Position numbers and translations under genes: made by a program. A stretch of DNA of 64,000 nt, taken from the NCBI RefSeq assembly GCF_900660525.1, contig NZ_LR214970.1:620001-684000 (forward strand), in the 5' to 3' direction. Origin of the DNA: Mycoplasmopsis bovigenitalium. GTDB lineage: Bacteria; Bacillota_I; Bacilli_A; Mycoplasmatales; Metamycoplasmataceae. Of the stretch, positions 25,501-36,806 are shown piece after piece. Positions within the stretch are counted from its first letter, which is position 1. Each line of letters starts with the position of its first letter. The notes under the pieces were generated by a model. It made no database searches. It had not been told where the DNA came from and saw only the letters and a program-made list of their open reading frames with translations.

Positions 25501-27417
25501 GGCTTTTGAGTCTAAAGAATCAAAATCTGTTTTAAAGTTTTTGTATTCGCTTTTGTTGAATAAATTATGTAATAAATGCAACTTAATTACATCATCAATA
25601 AATTCTTTGTTGATGCCCACTGAGTGTAATAAAGAAGTTATTTGGTCTTTGTTTATTGATTTTTCTAGTTTTGATTTTTCATTAACTGCTTGTGCAAGTT
25701 TTGCTCTAGCGTCTTTGATTTGTTCTTCACTAATAAGTTTTGCTTTATTTTCATCAATTAATCTTTGAGCGGTTTTAACAGCATTTTCGTATTCAAAAAG
25801 TTGCAACTCAATATCGTTTTTTTCTTTTTCTAATTTAAATAGTTCAAAAGAAATAGAATCTTTGTTTGTTTCATTTAGTTCGTTTTGTTTTTGTTGAATT
25901 TTTTGTTGTACTTCTGCAAGTTGTGTTTTTAATTCAGTAACTTTTTGTTTTGATTTTTCTTGATCTTCTTCAAGTTTTGTAATTATTTCATTGTGCTGTT
26001 TGTTTGTGTTTGAAATTATTTTATTGAATTCAATTATTTGTTTAGATAGTTCGTCAATCTTTTCAGTAATTTGAGCAAAATTATTGAATTTAGCAAATGA
26101 ATCTTTTGAAAATAGAATATTTTTTGATATTCATTTTTCATAAAGTGATTCTATATCGGTAAATAAATTGTTGAATTCAATTTTTGCTTGTTCAAGGGCA
26201 AAATCAAGACTTTGAACATTGTTGTGTAGTTCGAAGTTGCCTTTAGAGTTTTGGTATTCAACATTATCAATAGCATCAAAAAGAACGAAATTAGTTGCGT
26301 CATTAAATGTAAGATTTAAATATTTTTCTTTTTGACCATTGTGTGTGTTGTTTATAAAACTAGAATCAATTATTGTTTTTTCTTCAAAAATATAATCATC
26401 AATATTAGTTAGTGATTTATATTTGTCTTTGTTTGAGTAAAAAGAGTGATGTTTGGCAAATTTTGTTTTTGCTTCTTCAATATCTTTAGCAAAAATTAAA
26501 GTTTGATAATCTGAATTAATATTTAGTCTGCTTTTTTCAACTTCGCTAAATGCATAGTTAGCAAAATTTTGTTTTGTTTTTGATTTTACGGCAAATATTT
26601 TTTTATTGATTAATGATCGATTATCTAAAAGGGTTCTAAATGAATGATTTAATAGAGTGTCACTTGTGATGTTTGCTTGTGAATTAAATAAAACGGTTTT
26701 AGATAAAAATCCTTTTAACTCGTCAATTGTTAAAAGCTTTTTATTGATTTTATATAGAAGTGAATCAGGTGCATTACCTTGTCCGCTTAATGTTGAGTGC
26801 ATTGGAATTGAACCAAAGAATGCATCAGGGAAGAATTTAATTGTAGTTTGCTCTTTATCGATATTTGAGTGTGAACCAAGAGTAAGGTTGTTTCCTCTTA
26901 ATTCAACCCCTTTTACAATTGAGAATTCTTTAAGTGTAATAATTTCTGGGCCTCAAGAAACATTTTTCATAAATCAATCAGTGAAGACAAAAAAGTCTTT
27001 AGCAGTAACTGCTTCAAGATATTCATTATAAAAATCAAACATTCCGTATCTAATGTTTAAAAATGGTAGTGAATGATGTTCTTGGTAATATTCATTCAAA
27101 AACGAATTGTAATCTAGATTTTTACCTTTGTATGTTACTGAACCCAATACCCCATCATTTGGATTAAATGTAGCGATATTTTTTTCTTTACTTGCATCAA
27201 CAAAAGTTAATACTGGTATAGCATTTGGATCTAAAAATTCGTTTTTTAGATTTTTGGCACTTTCATTTTTTGCTAACTTAGGATTTTTTGAATTATATTT
27301 AAAAATTCCAAGTGTCGCAGCCACTGCTCCTGCAATAATTCCAAATGATATTAAATATTTTGGCCAAACTAATGTTCTTCAATTTAATTTCGTTTTAGGT
27401 TGATTTTTATTTGCCAT
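19543..27417 (-). CDS. Giant membrane-anchored PDxFFG-type protein with HExxH zinc-protease motif
   Basis: A single 2624-residue reading frame in code 4; every gap was checked and has no TAA or TAG. Residues about 20-38 form one membrane helix near the N-terminus, so most of the protein is probably outside the cell. PDAFFG at 197-202 matches the signature that names a mycoplasma protein family in public annotation. Residues about 430-1390 are rich in Lys, Glu, Gln and Asn and look like long coiled coil. HEYGHH at 1453-1458 is a zincin-type active site (H1453, E1454, H1457); the third ligand was not identified. It ends 8 bp before oppA, so it is in the opp operon. Peptide supply to Opp is inferred. 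Confidence 0.85.
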
Positions 27418-27546
27418 ATAAACCTCTTTATATTAAATATATAAATTAATATGTATATTTTACTCTAAATACTTAAATTTAATATTAATATACACATATT
27501 GAACAAAAATAGTGCAAATGCACTATCAATGTTTGACAAACATGTA

Positions 27547-30500
27547 TTATTCTTCGTAGAATTTTTTGTTTGCAAAATTATCTATCATGTCAGATAGAGC
27601 ATAAGCATCAGCTACAAAACCTAGAAGGGTTGATGAAACAAAACGTTCATCTTGCTCATCCGAATTGTTATATTTATCACCACTAAATCTAACTCAAGTA
27701 TCAGGAAATATTTTTTTCTCCTTAAATGAATTTATATAGTTATAGTATTTTTCTCTTGACTCAACTAAAGATTTTTTAGCAGACAATTTATCTTGAGAAT
27801 CAGAATTTATAAATTTAAGTAGATCTTCTGCGTATTTTGTCTCAAGATCTTTGAATTCATTATACACGATCAATGGCGTGCGAGGGTCTTTATTGAAATA
27901 TTCAGTATCAAAATAGTCTTCATTCCCTTTTATTGAAGTTATTAATTTGTATTTAGAATTATTTGAAAAATCATTAAATAATTTATTTAAGAATGATGAT
28001 AAAACTTTATCCGGGTGAGTATTTTTATCAGGTAAATTTGACGTTGTTTTGGCAAAGTTATTATTTTTTCAGTATCTTAGTAAAACAAAAACCTCTTGAC
28101 CTGGTATGTATTTAGCAGTTTTTATTGCTCTTTTTTTTCTATTTTCAATATTTTGAATATTAGACTCTCAACTGTTTAAATCATCAAATATGATAGTCAG
28201 CAAACCTTTTTGTGGGGCACCATCACTTGCAGATCCAATTTTGTCCAAGACATTATTGATCTCAATCTTCAATGATTCATTATCATGAGGGTTGTTTTTG
28301 ATGATTTCAGATACCTTATCTAATGATTGTTTCAGTTCTTCTTGGAATTTAGAACGCACTCCATCTGGAAGAGATAATCAAAATCATGGTTTACCATATT
28401 CTGTGACGGTATCTATATTTTTAAGTAATTTTTCTATTGTCGCATTATGATTTTCACTCAATTTAGAAAGTATATTATTTAAAGTGTCACGTATTTCTTC
28501 AAATATACTTATAAATCCCTTGTAATCACTATCATCTGCTTGAACAGAATATCCTTCTTTAATCAGGGTTTTATTAAATTTACCAAATATTGATTGTGTT
28601 TCATTATCGGTATTAGAAGCGGTACCAACCATTTCATTTCATAATTTTTTGGCTGATTCATTTATTTTTTTAACTTCAGAACTGTCGATAGTTTCTTTAT
28701 TATTTATGTCATTAACTAATTTGAAGAATTCATGAAATTTAGTCAGCAATTGATTTTTTATTTCATCATTTTCTGCAAAATATTGAATTCAATCACCTTC
28801 CGGACTCAATTCTTTTTCTAATTTTGTCTTAAATACTAAAACCTTAGTAAATAAAGTTTTAACTTTTTCTTTATTTGCATTTTCATCAAGTGGATTGAAA
28901 ATTAAACCATCAGTAATATCACTAATAAACTTTTTAGCTTTGGCATTTGTTTCTTTCTCGTTTTCAATTAGCTTATCAAATTTTTCGCTATTATCTCATT
29001 TCAATAATTCTTTTAATGATGAATCATCTATATTTTCGCCAAGATTAGCATATAAATTAATTAAATTAATTGACAGTTTAAATTGTTTTTTAAGTATTAA
29101 ATACTGAGTATATCTTGCATAAGAATTAGTAAATGTTGATTTAGGCATTTTATTAATATTCTCGATTAATTTATTGTATTTAATATAAAAATCTTTTCAT
29201 AAATAATCATATATGCCGTTTGTTTCATCATTGTTTTTGTTTGAGTAATTTTTGTAAAATTCAGAAGCAAATGACCCAACTTTACTACGATCAATCTCAA
29301 AATCAACAATTTTATCAATTTTATCCTTCTCATTTTTGTAATCAACACTAAATGTTTCAAACAAGGTTAATTTTGCTTCATCGACAAATTTTTTAAGATC
29401 ATTCCATGTTTCGAATTCATTATAGTAATTTATATTTTCAGGGTCTTTTGCAATTGTTCTAATAGTGTCGGTTACAACTTTTGCCCTTTGATATAAATCA
29501 TTGAAACGGATAGAATAAATATATCCAACACCCTCATTTTTAAGCCATTTATTGTATGAAGTATTCATTTCTAACAATTCTTTTTTAACTTCAGCTTTAA
29601 ATTCCTCATCTACGATTTGACTATAAACAGGAAATAGAGAGATTTTAAATGTTGGAAGATTGAATTTAGGAAGCAACGATCTGTATTGAGGAGAAGCAAG
29701 GTTTACTATATCTCAAATTGGTCCTTTAGTTTCATCACTACTTTCTCTTTCAAGTTCAAATCATTTAGCAATTTGGTGCGCAAAAAGTGACGATTCATCT
29801 TTTGCTTTTTGGTATTTCTCCTTAGCATCTTTAACTTGTGCAATTAATTCATCTTTTTTATCATTTTTATATGAATCATAAGACAACTCTTGAATAATTC
29901 TATCTAGATCTTTAATTCTTCAATTGAATAATTCATCCATCAATTGACTTTTTGGAGTTAAAACAGTTACGGGGTTCGAAGGATCATCAATGAATTTAGC
30001 AACTAATTGTGCTCTATTTAAGTTATAGAATATAGCACTTTGTCATGCAAAAAGATGTTTAAAGTCTTCGGGTGTAGTTTTGAACTCTTCAGCTGATAAT
30101 TTAACACTTTCAGATATTTGGTTAAATAAATCTTTGTTTGAATTGAATGCTTCAGGATTCTGATCTTGCATTGTTTTTGGGAAATCTTCTGCTAAAAATT
30201 TAACTAATTCACCATATAGTGTTCTAGCAGATAAATTATTCTTTTTAACTTTTTTACCCTCAGCAGTTTCTACTTGCTTTTGCAATTCTTCTAATTGTCT
30301 TTGTAAATCAGCTATTGTTGAGTCTTTTTGATCTTTATCAGAAATTTCTACACTTAGTTTTGCTTTTAATGTTTCAAGTTGTTTTTGAAGTTCTGATTTT
30401 TCTGTTGCATATTCTGAGTTTAAACGCGAAATTCTTAATTTTAATTCTGCAAGTTCTTTATCAGTTTGATCGTTTTTATTAGTACACGATGCAGCTAGCG

Positions 30501-30555
30501 CAACTGTTGAAGTTGCAAGTATGGGAGCTAGTATTAATAATTTTCTTTTCATCAT
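27547..30555 (-). CDS. Large surface lipoprotein of unknown function
   Basis: This protein is 1002 residues in code 4. A lipoprotein signal peptide is followed by LAASC (C24). Residues about 30-105 are a clear heptad-rich coiled coil (ELAELKLRISRLNSEYATEK and following). The rest is hydrophilic, helical and rich in Lys, Asp and Asn, with no recognised enzyme motif. The gene is followed after 129 bp by the giant HExxH protein and then opp, and is preceded by a terminator-like hairpin. I do not recognise a family; adhesin, scaffold or substrate-capture roles are all possible. Confidence 0.85.
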
Positions 30556-30591
30556 CTCTCCTTAAAATAATATTGTTATTGTTAGTTATGT

Positions 30592-30622
30592 AAAAAAAGT
30601 AGATTTTTTGCAAAACCTACTT
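30592..30622 (-). terminator. Rho-independent terminator upstream of the lipoprotein gene
   Basis: An 11-bp stem, AAGTAGGTTTT paired with AAAATCTACTT (one G-U pair), is followed by five T residues on the minus strand. It can end the hisS transcript or a leader RNA. Confidence 0.85.
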
Positions 30623-30776
30623 TATCATTATTACAAAATTGGTAGGCTTTGTCGCCACCTTTTATATATTTAAAAATAGTGGCACGTTATTATGAAATAA
30701 CCATCATCTTATTAATGATGTTGTAAGATTTCATTGCGCGTTGACAATAATTTTTAAACATAACTATTTAATTATA
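30592..30776 (-). promoter_or_regulatory. Attenuator-like leader or small RNA ahead of the lipoprotein gene
   Basis: A minus-strand -10 box TATAAT (30771-30776) could start an RNA of about 165 nt ending in a strong terminator 37 bp before the lipoprotein ATG. The RNA has a TGAAAT...ATTTCA arm enclosing a CATCAT/ATGATG hairpin. It also has mutually exclusive pairings. GGTGGC (54-59 within 306xx) can pair with GCCAC (30679-30683) or with GCCTACC (30641-30647). CCTAC inside the latter can pair with GTAGG of the terminator arm. This is the layout of a transcriptional switch. I cannot match it to a named class; it could also be a stand-alone small RNA or the hisS transcript end. Confidence 0.45.
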
Positions 30777-30823
30777 TACAAAAATTTTGTTTTGAATAAA
30801 AAATATGCCATGGCTAAGCATAT

Positions 30824-32134
30824 TTATTCAAAGTTTAAATCTATATCTTCAATTGCTTGTAATTCATTCGCATCTAAAAAGTGCATTAAATCAATAAATC
30901 CTTCTTCAGTGTGTGAAAAGTATATTTTTTCGTTATTTTCAAGACATTTAGCAAGTACTAAATCATTTCCATTCACATTATCATTAAAAATAACAAATTT
31001 TGCATTTAGCCGTTTAGCTTTATCGAAGATTTTTTTACTTTTTGTAACATCCTTTAAAAACTCGATTTTTACACCATAAGCTCTAAGTTCATTTGACATC
31101 GCAAATAATGGAATACTTTGTTCATCACTTGTTGAAGCAACCAATATATCAACAACTTCAACATCATCATTCGAAACATCAAGTTCCTCATCAAGCATAA
31201 GTTCTAAAGTTCTATCAACCCCAAAACCTCAGCCACTTGATGCTAATTGAGGTCCGCCTAGTTCACTAATAAGTTTTGAATATCTTCCACCGCCAATCAA
31301 TGTTGATTGAGAACCACTTTTACTTGATGTAGACACAAATTCAAACACTGTGCCATCATAATAATCAAGACCTCTAACAAGTGAGTAATCAACTATATAG
31401 TTTATATAACAATTGTCCAATATATTCAATAATGAATTGAATTCGTCTAATTCTTCTTTGCTTAAAAATTTATTAATCTTAGGTGCTTTTTTAACAAAAT
31501 CTTTTTGTGAATCTACTTTATCATCAAGAATTCGCAAAACATTATTATCTAATCTATTTTGTGAATCAGCACTTAATTGATCTTTAAAGTTTTCTAGGTA
31601 TTTTTTAAGTTCATTTTGGTATTTTTCTCTTGTTGTTTCACTACCAATAAAATTAATTCTTAGTTGATATTTAATGCCTAAAATATCTAAAATGGTTGAA
31701 CCCATTGCTATTAATTCAGCATCACTAAAAGGATTTGAAGTGCCAACTGATTCAACACCCGCTTGATAAAATTGTCTTTGACGACCTTTTTGCGGTTGTT
31801 CATATCTAAACATTTGACCAAAATAAGCAAATTTAGGAGTTTTTAGTGTTGAATATCATTTATTTTCAACCAATGCTCGCACAAAACCGGCAGTTCCTTC
31901 TGGTCTTAGTGCAATTTCGCGGTTTCCTTTATCAACAAATTCATACATTTCTTTTTTAACAATATCGCTACCAGCAACAGAACGTTTATAAAGCTGCGAG
32001 TGTTCAATAATTGGTGTATCTATTAAACTGAAATTATAACTTTTAACTATTTTGCAAAATACATCTCGAATGAATTCGTGAACATTCATTTCAATTGGAT
32101 TTAAGTCTCTTGTGCCTTTAATTTTATTGAACAT
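30824..32134 (-). CDS. hisS: Histidyl-tRNA synthetase
   Basis: This class II enzyme charges tRNA-His. It has 436 residues in code 4, the usual length. The N-terminus KIKGTRDLNP, motif 2 (LRPEGTAGFVRALVE), histidine-A motif RGLDYYDGTVFEF and LIGGGRYSKL are all present. The C-terminal anticodon-binding domain begins near residue 325. AGGAGG precedes the ATG. It diverges from the amino-acid permease. Confidence 0.96.
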
Positions 32135-32266
32135 AATCCTCCTATAACAATATTTATATTATACTCTATAATAAGAATATTAATTTTTTATTATTTTTAC
32201 CTAAATGAATTAAAAAACATTGAAATTGGTAAAATAATGAGCATCTATTTAAAAATATAAATATGC

Positions 32267-32272
32267 TATAAT
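32267..32272 (+). promoter_or_regulatory. Extended -10 promoter of the permease gene
   Basis: The sequence TGCTATAAT has both the TG extension and a perfect -10 hexamer, 24 bp before the permease ATG. No clear -35 box is seen. Confidence 0.65.
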
Positions 32273-32296
32273 TCTTTCTAATAATAAAGGGGTATT

Positions 32297-33991
32297 ATGA
32301 CAGAGCAAAATAGCCAATCTAATTTCAAAAATGCACCAAAACATAAGAAAATGGGGTTTTTCTCTGCAATGCTTATTGTTATGGGGAGCTCGATTGGGGC
32401 TGGTATATTTTTTAAATCCGAAGAAGTTTTAAATAATTCAAGAGGTAATTTAGTTTTGGCAATTATTTGCTGAATAATTGCGTCTTTTTCTGTAATTTCA
32501 ATGGCAATGGCAATAATTGAAGTAGCTGGAGTTAAAAATGATAATTTATCATTAATTGGTTGAAATAGAATTTTTAACTCGCGTTGAGTTCATCAAGCTT
32601 CTAAAAACTTTATGGTTTATTTAACATTGCCACTTACCTTTTTTTATATGCCAGTATACACAATAATGGTTTTGCAAGATGGTCTTGGTGCTTTAGCTAA
32701 CAAAGAAGCTCTAACATTTGGAACAAATAATGATTGATTAATTTGGTTGGCAATTACAACATTTATTGGCTTGTATTTTTTAACAATACCTACCTTAATT
32801 TCGAAAATTGGCAATATTCACAATATTATTGTTCTATGTATTAAATTTTTACCCTTAGTATTCATTATCATAATTGGAATTGTTTTAGCAATAACTGGTA
32901 AAGGTGGAACGGATTCTGTAAAAATTCTTGAATTTGAAAAAAATTACAATATAAGAACTGGTTCAAGCATAATTCATTATGGCGGTTTTGGCGGATTCAT
33001 TGGGATTTTCTTATCAATTGGTGCAATATTTTTTGCTTATGATGGATTTTATATTGCGGCTGGAATGCAAAGCGAAATGAAAAATCCAAAAAAAACTAGT
33101 TTAGCTTTGTCATTAGGGCTAATAATAATAACAGTTATTTATTTGATGATAGCTATATCAATGTCGATAAATGGTGGCTCTTTCTCACAAATGCGCCAAT
33201 TTATTGAAAATATTATGGGTAATAAGGCTGGAAGAATTATTTTTGGTTTAATAAACATTGCAATTGCAATTGGTGTAATTGGCGTAATCAATGGTTTTTC
33301 AATGTGAATGCCAAGATACATTGAATCTTTATTAGCGGAAGGTGAATTGCCATTTTGAAGATTAACAATAAAAAAATTAAATCCAAATCGTCCAGTTATC
33401 GGTGTTATATACTCACTAATTATTGGCTTGAGTGCTAACATAATTTTTACAATAATTGGAGCAAAATTATATCTGCCAACCAACGACCTTTACCTAAAAT
33501 ACGGAACAGATATGGCTAGTGTTTATTCATTCACTGATTTAATTGCTAACTGAATAACTGTCTTCACATTTGTTTTTATTGCTTTGGCAATCATCGGAGC
33601 GCTAAGAAATAGAAAAACTAAAAAAGTTCCTATTTCCAACCCAAAAAAATCATTCAAGTTTTTCGCGTACTGTACAATAATTTTTGTGAGTTTAGCGATG
33701 CTAGCACAAATTTTAGTTCCTATATTGGACTTTGCTTTAATTTTTGTTTTTGATGTTAAGCAATACGCGATTGAAAAAAATGTATCTTATGAGCAAGCAC
33801 AAAACTTTTTCATCTCACTAGCAATAAGTCGCTCGATGCTTGTCGCGGTTTTATTAATTTTTCACTTTTTAGTCTTTTTACCAATACCAATTTTTGACAA
33901 ATATAATAAGCACAAATACGGTTCTTTAGAAGCATTCGAAAAATATAAAGCCAATTTTATTAAAACGAATCTAAGAAAAAACGATGCATAG
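32297..33991 (+). CDS. APC-superfamily amino acid permease
   Basis: This cytoplasmic-membrane amino acid transporter has 564 residues in code 4 and about 12-14 helices. The first helix has the APC signature MGSSIGAGIFF near 28-38 that shapes the substrate site. A second characteristic segment, FFAYDGFYIAAGMQSEMKNP, lies in helix 6-7. Substrate cannot be read from sequence. AAAGGGG precedes the ATG and a strong terminator follows. Because mycoplasmas import nearly all amino acids, an uptake or antiport role is expected. Confidence 0.88.
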
Positions 33992-34010
33992 AAAACTTGC
34001 ATCGTTTTAT
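33979..34010 (+). terminator. Terminator of the permease gene
   Basis: A stem AAACGATGCA/TGCATCGTTT overlaps the stop codon region and is followed by a TTTATTTT tract. The reverse direction can also serve msrA. Confidence 0.85.
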
Positions 34011-34027
34011 TTTCGAACTGATTTTAA

Positions 34028-34555
34028 TTAATCATTTTCAGTTGATTTTTCAATAATCGCGCGTTCTTCATCACTCAAATTAAGATCAACATTTAAATTA
34101 ACATGGCAATAACCATTAGGGTTTTTATCCAAGTAGTCTTGATGATATTCTTCGGCATGAATAAAGTGACGAAGTGGCTCAAGTTCAACATAAAAATTTC
34201 TATATTTTTTTCTTAATATATTGAAAATTGAATTGATTTGGTCAAATTCTGATTCTTCACTAAAATAAACTCCAGTTCGATATTGAGGACCAATATCATT
34301 ACCTTGTTTATTGTAAGAATCAGGTTCGATTAAACGAAATAAGTGAATCACCAATTCTTTTAAACTAATAACACTTGGGTTATATTCAACCTCAACAGTT
34401 TCGGCATGCATTGTATTTTTTAAATTTTTATATGTTGCATTTGTATCAATACCATTTGCATAACCACTTATTGCATTTACAACGCCTTTAAGTCTTGAAA
34501 AATAAGCCTCAACCCCTCAAAAGCATCCGCCAGCTAAATAAATTTTTTTGTTCAT
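34028..34555 (-). CDS. msrA: Peptide methionine sulfoxide reductase MsrA
   Basis: It reduces methionine-S-sulfoxide in damaged proteins. It has 175 residues in code 4. The active-site motif GCFWGVEAYF at 10-19 contains the nucleophilic Cys11, with its Trp encoded by TGA. The GPQYRTGVYF motif and the YHQDYLDKNPNGYCHVN C-terminal segment are typical. The start ATG at 34555 restores the GCFWG motif. No msrB domain is fused. Confidence 0.95.
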
Positions 34556-34591
34556 GATGTCTCCTAATGCAAATAATTTTACAACGAAGAC

Positions 34592-34613
34592 AAAAAAAGC
34601 AACAATGTTGCTT
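34592..34613 (-). terminator. Terminator of deoB
   Basis: A perfect stem AAGCAAC/GTTGCTT with a 3-base loop is followed by TTTTT on the minus strand, 5 bp after the deoB stop codon. Confidence 0.85.
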
Positions 34614-34618
34614 ATCTT

Positions 34619-35809
34619 TTAAACTAGTTGATCAAAAATGTCATCACCAGTTTCTGCCACTGTTGCAACACCTCAGTTTCTTGCAACAATGTTTCCAGAA
34701 GTCCCTAAACCTTCTACATCTTTAAGAACTTTTGGATTTTTAAATGATTTAGAGAAGACTGTTAAAGGCAATAATTCTCTTGTGTGGTTAAATCCTGGAT
34801 ATAATGGGTCATTACCGTGGTCAGAAGTCATAATTAATAAGTCATCTTCTTTCATTGCATTGATTAATACTCCAATTTTGCTGTCCAATAAAGCAATATT
34901 TGAAGCATAACCATCAACATCACGTCTATGTCCATAGTGCGAGTCAAATTGAACTAAGTTTGTGAAAATAAATTTGTTTGAACCTTCTTTTTTAGCTTCT
35001 TCAATTGTTATATCCATTGCATGGGCATCACCATCTGAATGAATTGCTCTTGAAACACCTTGACCAACAAAAATATCATTAATTTTACCAACTGCTACAA
35101 CTTCAACACCAGCTTTTTGAAGTTCATTTAAAATCATTTCACGAGGTTGGTTTGCATAGTCATGTCTATTGAATGTTCTTTTGTATTTGCCATTTTCATC
35201 AGTGATAAATGGTCTAACAATAATTCTACCAACATTTCATTCTGGTTTTGATGAACAAATTTGTCTTGCTGCTTTACCATAACGATATAGATTTTCTAAA
35301 CCTATTCACTCTTCATGAGCAGCAATTTGCAACACTGAGTCCATTGATGTATAAACAATAATTGCACCAGTTTCTTTTTGCTCTTGGGCGTATTCGTCAA
35401 TTATATCAGTGCCAGAACCACTTTTGTTACATACAATTTTACGGCCATCAAAAGCTTTTGAAAGTTCATCTAGTAAGTCTTGTGGAAAGCCATTTTCGGT
35501 AAATGTTGGGAATGGAACTAGTGTTTTTATCCCCATCATTTCTCAGTGGCCTGCAAGTGTATCTTTAGCATTTGAAACTTCTTGCACTCTAGCCATATAA
35601 GCCATTGGTTTTGATACATGGTAATTACCATCAAGAGTAGTTATATTACCAATACCAAGTTTTTTTCAATTATCTAGGAAAAACATAGAGCTTTTTGAAG
35701 CAGATAAAATTGTGTTTGCTCCTTTATCTCCAAATGAAGTTTGATCGCGGTCAGGTCCTATACCTAAACCATCTGTAACGATCATAAAAATACGATTAAA
35801 TTTAGCCAT
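34619..35809 (-). CDS. deoB: Phosphopentomutase
   Basis: It interconverts (deoxy)ribose-1-phosphate and -5-phosphate in nucleoside salvage. It has 396 residues in code 4, the usual length. The metal site motif is near the N-terminus ([11 protein letters not shown]). [23 protein letters not shown] and MTSDHGNDP are DeoB hallmarks of the alkaline phosphatase superfamily. It is downstream of the DHH phosphoesterase pair, with a 9-bp gap, so all three are likely cotranscribed. Independent phosphoglycerate mutase was considered and rejected on the GHWE motif. Confidence 0.94.
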
Positions 35810-35818
35810 TATTACTCC

Positions 35819-36805
35819 TTATTTAGCATTCTCCGCTTCTCAGCGTTCAACTTCTACATTGCAATCATCAATAACTTTTTCAACATCATCAAATGTGCTA
35901 AGCATCGACCCAGATGCGCGGTCATGACCGCCACCGCCTCATTTTATTGCAACATTACGTACAATTGGACCATTTGAACGATATTCAACACGAATACGCC
36001 CGTCCTCTTCTTCATTAAATGATACTCAGAATGGATATCCTTTAATATTCCCGATTAAATTAGGGCGTGCCATATCGCCAGGTTTTTTACCTAATCCAAC
36101 TGTAGTTTTGTAATCAACTTGAATGTATGCGACTTTGCCTTTTGTTTTTAATGAACTCATTAAAGTTGACTGAACTTTTAGATCTTCAAGACTTGTTTGG
36201 GCCAGTCCTAAATAAATTTTTTCAGGATTTAAATTGTTTTTGTATAGAAATGCCGCTAACTCATGAGTTCTTGAAGATGTATCTGAATATTGGAATCTTC
36301 CTGAGTCTGTTACCATGCCCAAAAACATAAAGTTTGCAGCTTTTTCATTGATTTTTCAATTCATTTGGTAAGCTAACTCGGTTACCATTTCAGCCGCAGC
36401 GGTTCTATTTTCTTCAAGTCAAACAGTACATTTGTCAAGATCATCCTCATTTGGATGATGGTCGATTCTTAGCGTTTCTGCAAATAAGTTTTTATCCAGT
36501 ACTTCTCTATTAAAAATTCTTTCTTTTTGATTAGCATCAACAACAACTCCTAATGATTTTTTTAGTATTTCATCACTTGGAATTGGGTCGAAATCTAAAT
36601 CTAAGAAATGTGAAAATAAGCCATTATTGTCCCCGATTGCATAAACTTTTTTGTTTGGATAATTCAATCTAAGCAACTCTCTTAAACCAAATTGACTACC
36701 CAAGCAATCCCCATCCGGGCGAATATGATGAAAAATAACTATTGAGTCGTATTGTTCAAGTTTGTTTGCAGCGTCTTTTCAAGTTCCGGTGTCTTGCATT
36801 TTCAT
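35819..36805 (-). CDS. DHH-DHHA1 phosphoesterase (NrnA/MgpA-like), copy 2
   Basis: It is 328 residues in code 4. It carries RPDGDCLGSQ near 31, a D-A-N/D motif (VVVDANQKE), the DHH motif (RIDHHPNEDD), GMVTDSGRF, and a GGGGHDRASG motif near the end. Family members cleave short oligoribonucleotides and/or phosphoadenosine phosphate. It begins one base after the stop of copy 1, with GAGAGG upstream. An alternative ATG lies two codons in. The glycine motif differs slightly from copy 1 (GGGGHDRASG versus GGGHANASG), suggesting diverged substrates. Confidence 0.9.
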
Positions 36806-36806
36806 A

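Noticed and set aside
30592-30776. Signal-recognition-particle RNA, tmRNA or RNase P RNA
   Set aside because: The GGAAGC-type SRP loop, the tRNA-like CCA end and the RNase P core are all missing.
34619-35809. Independent phosphoglycerate mutase
   Set aside because: The GHWEMMG and YGHRRD motifs belong to phosphopentomutase.
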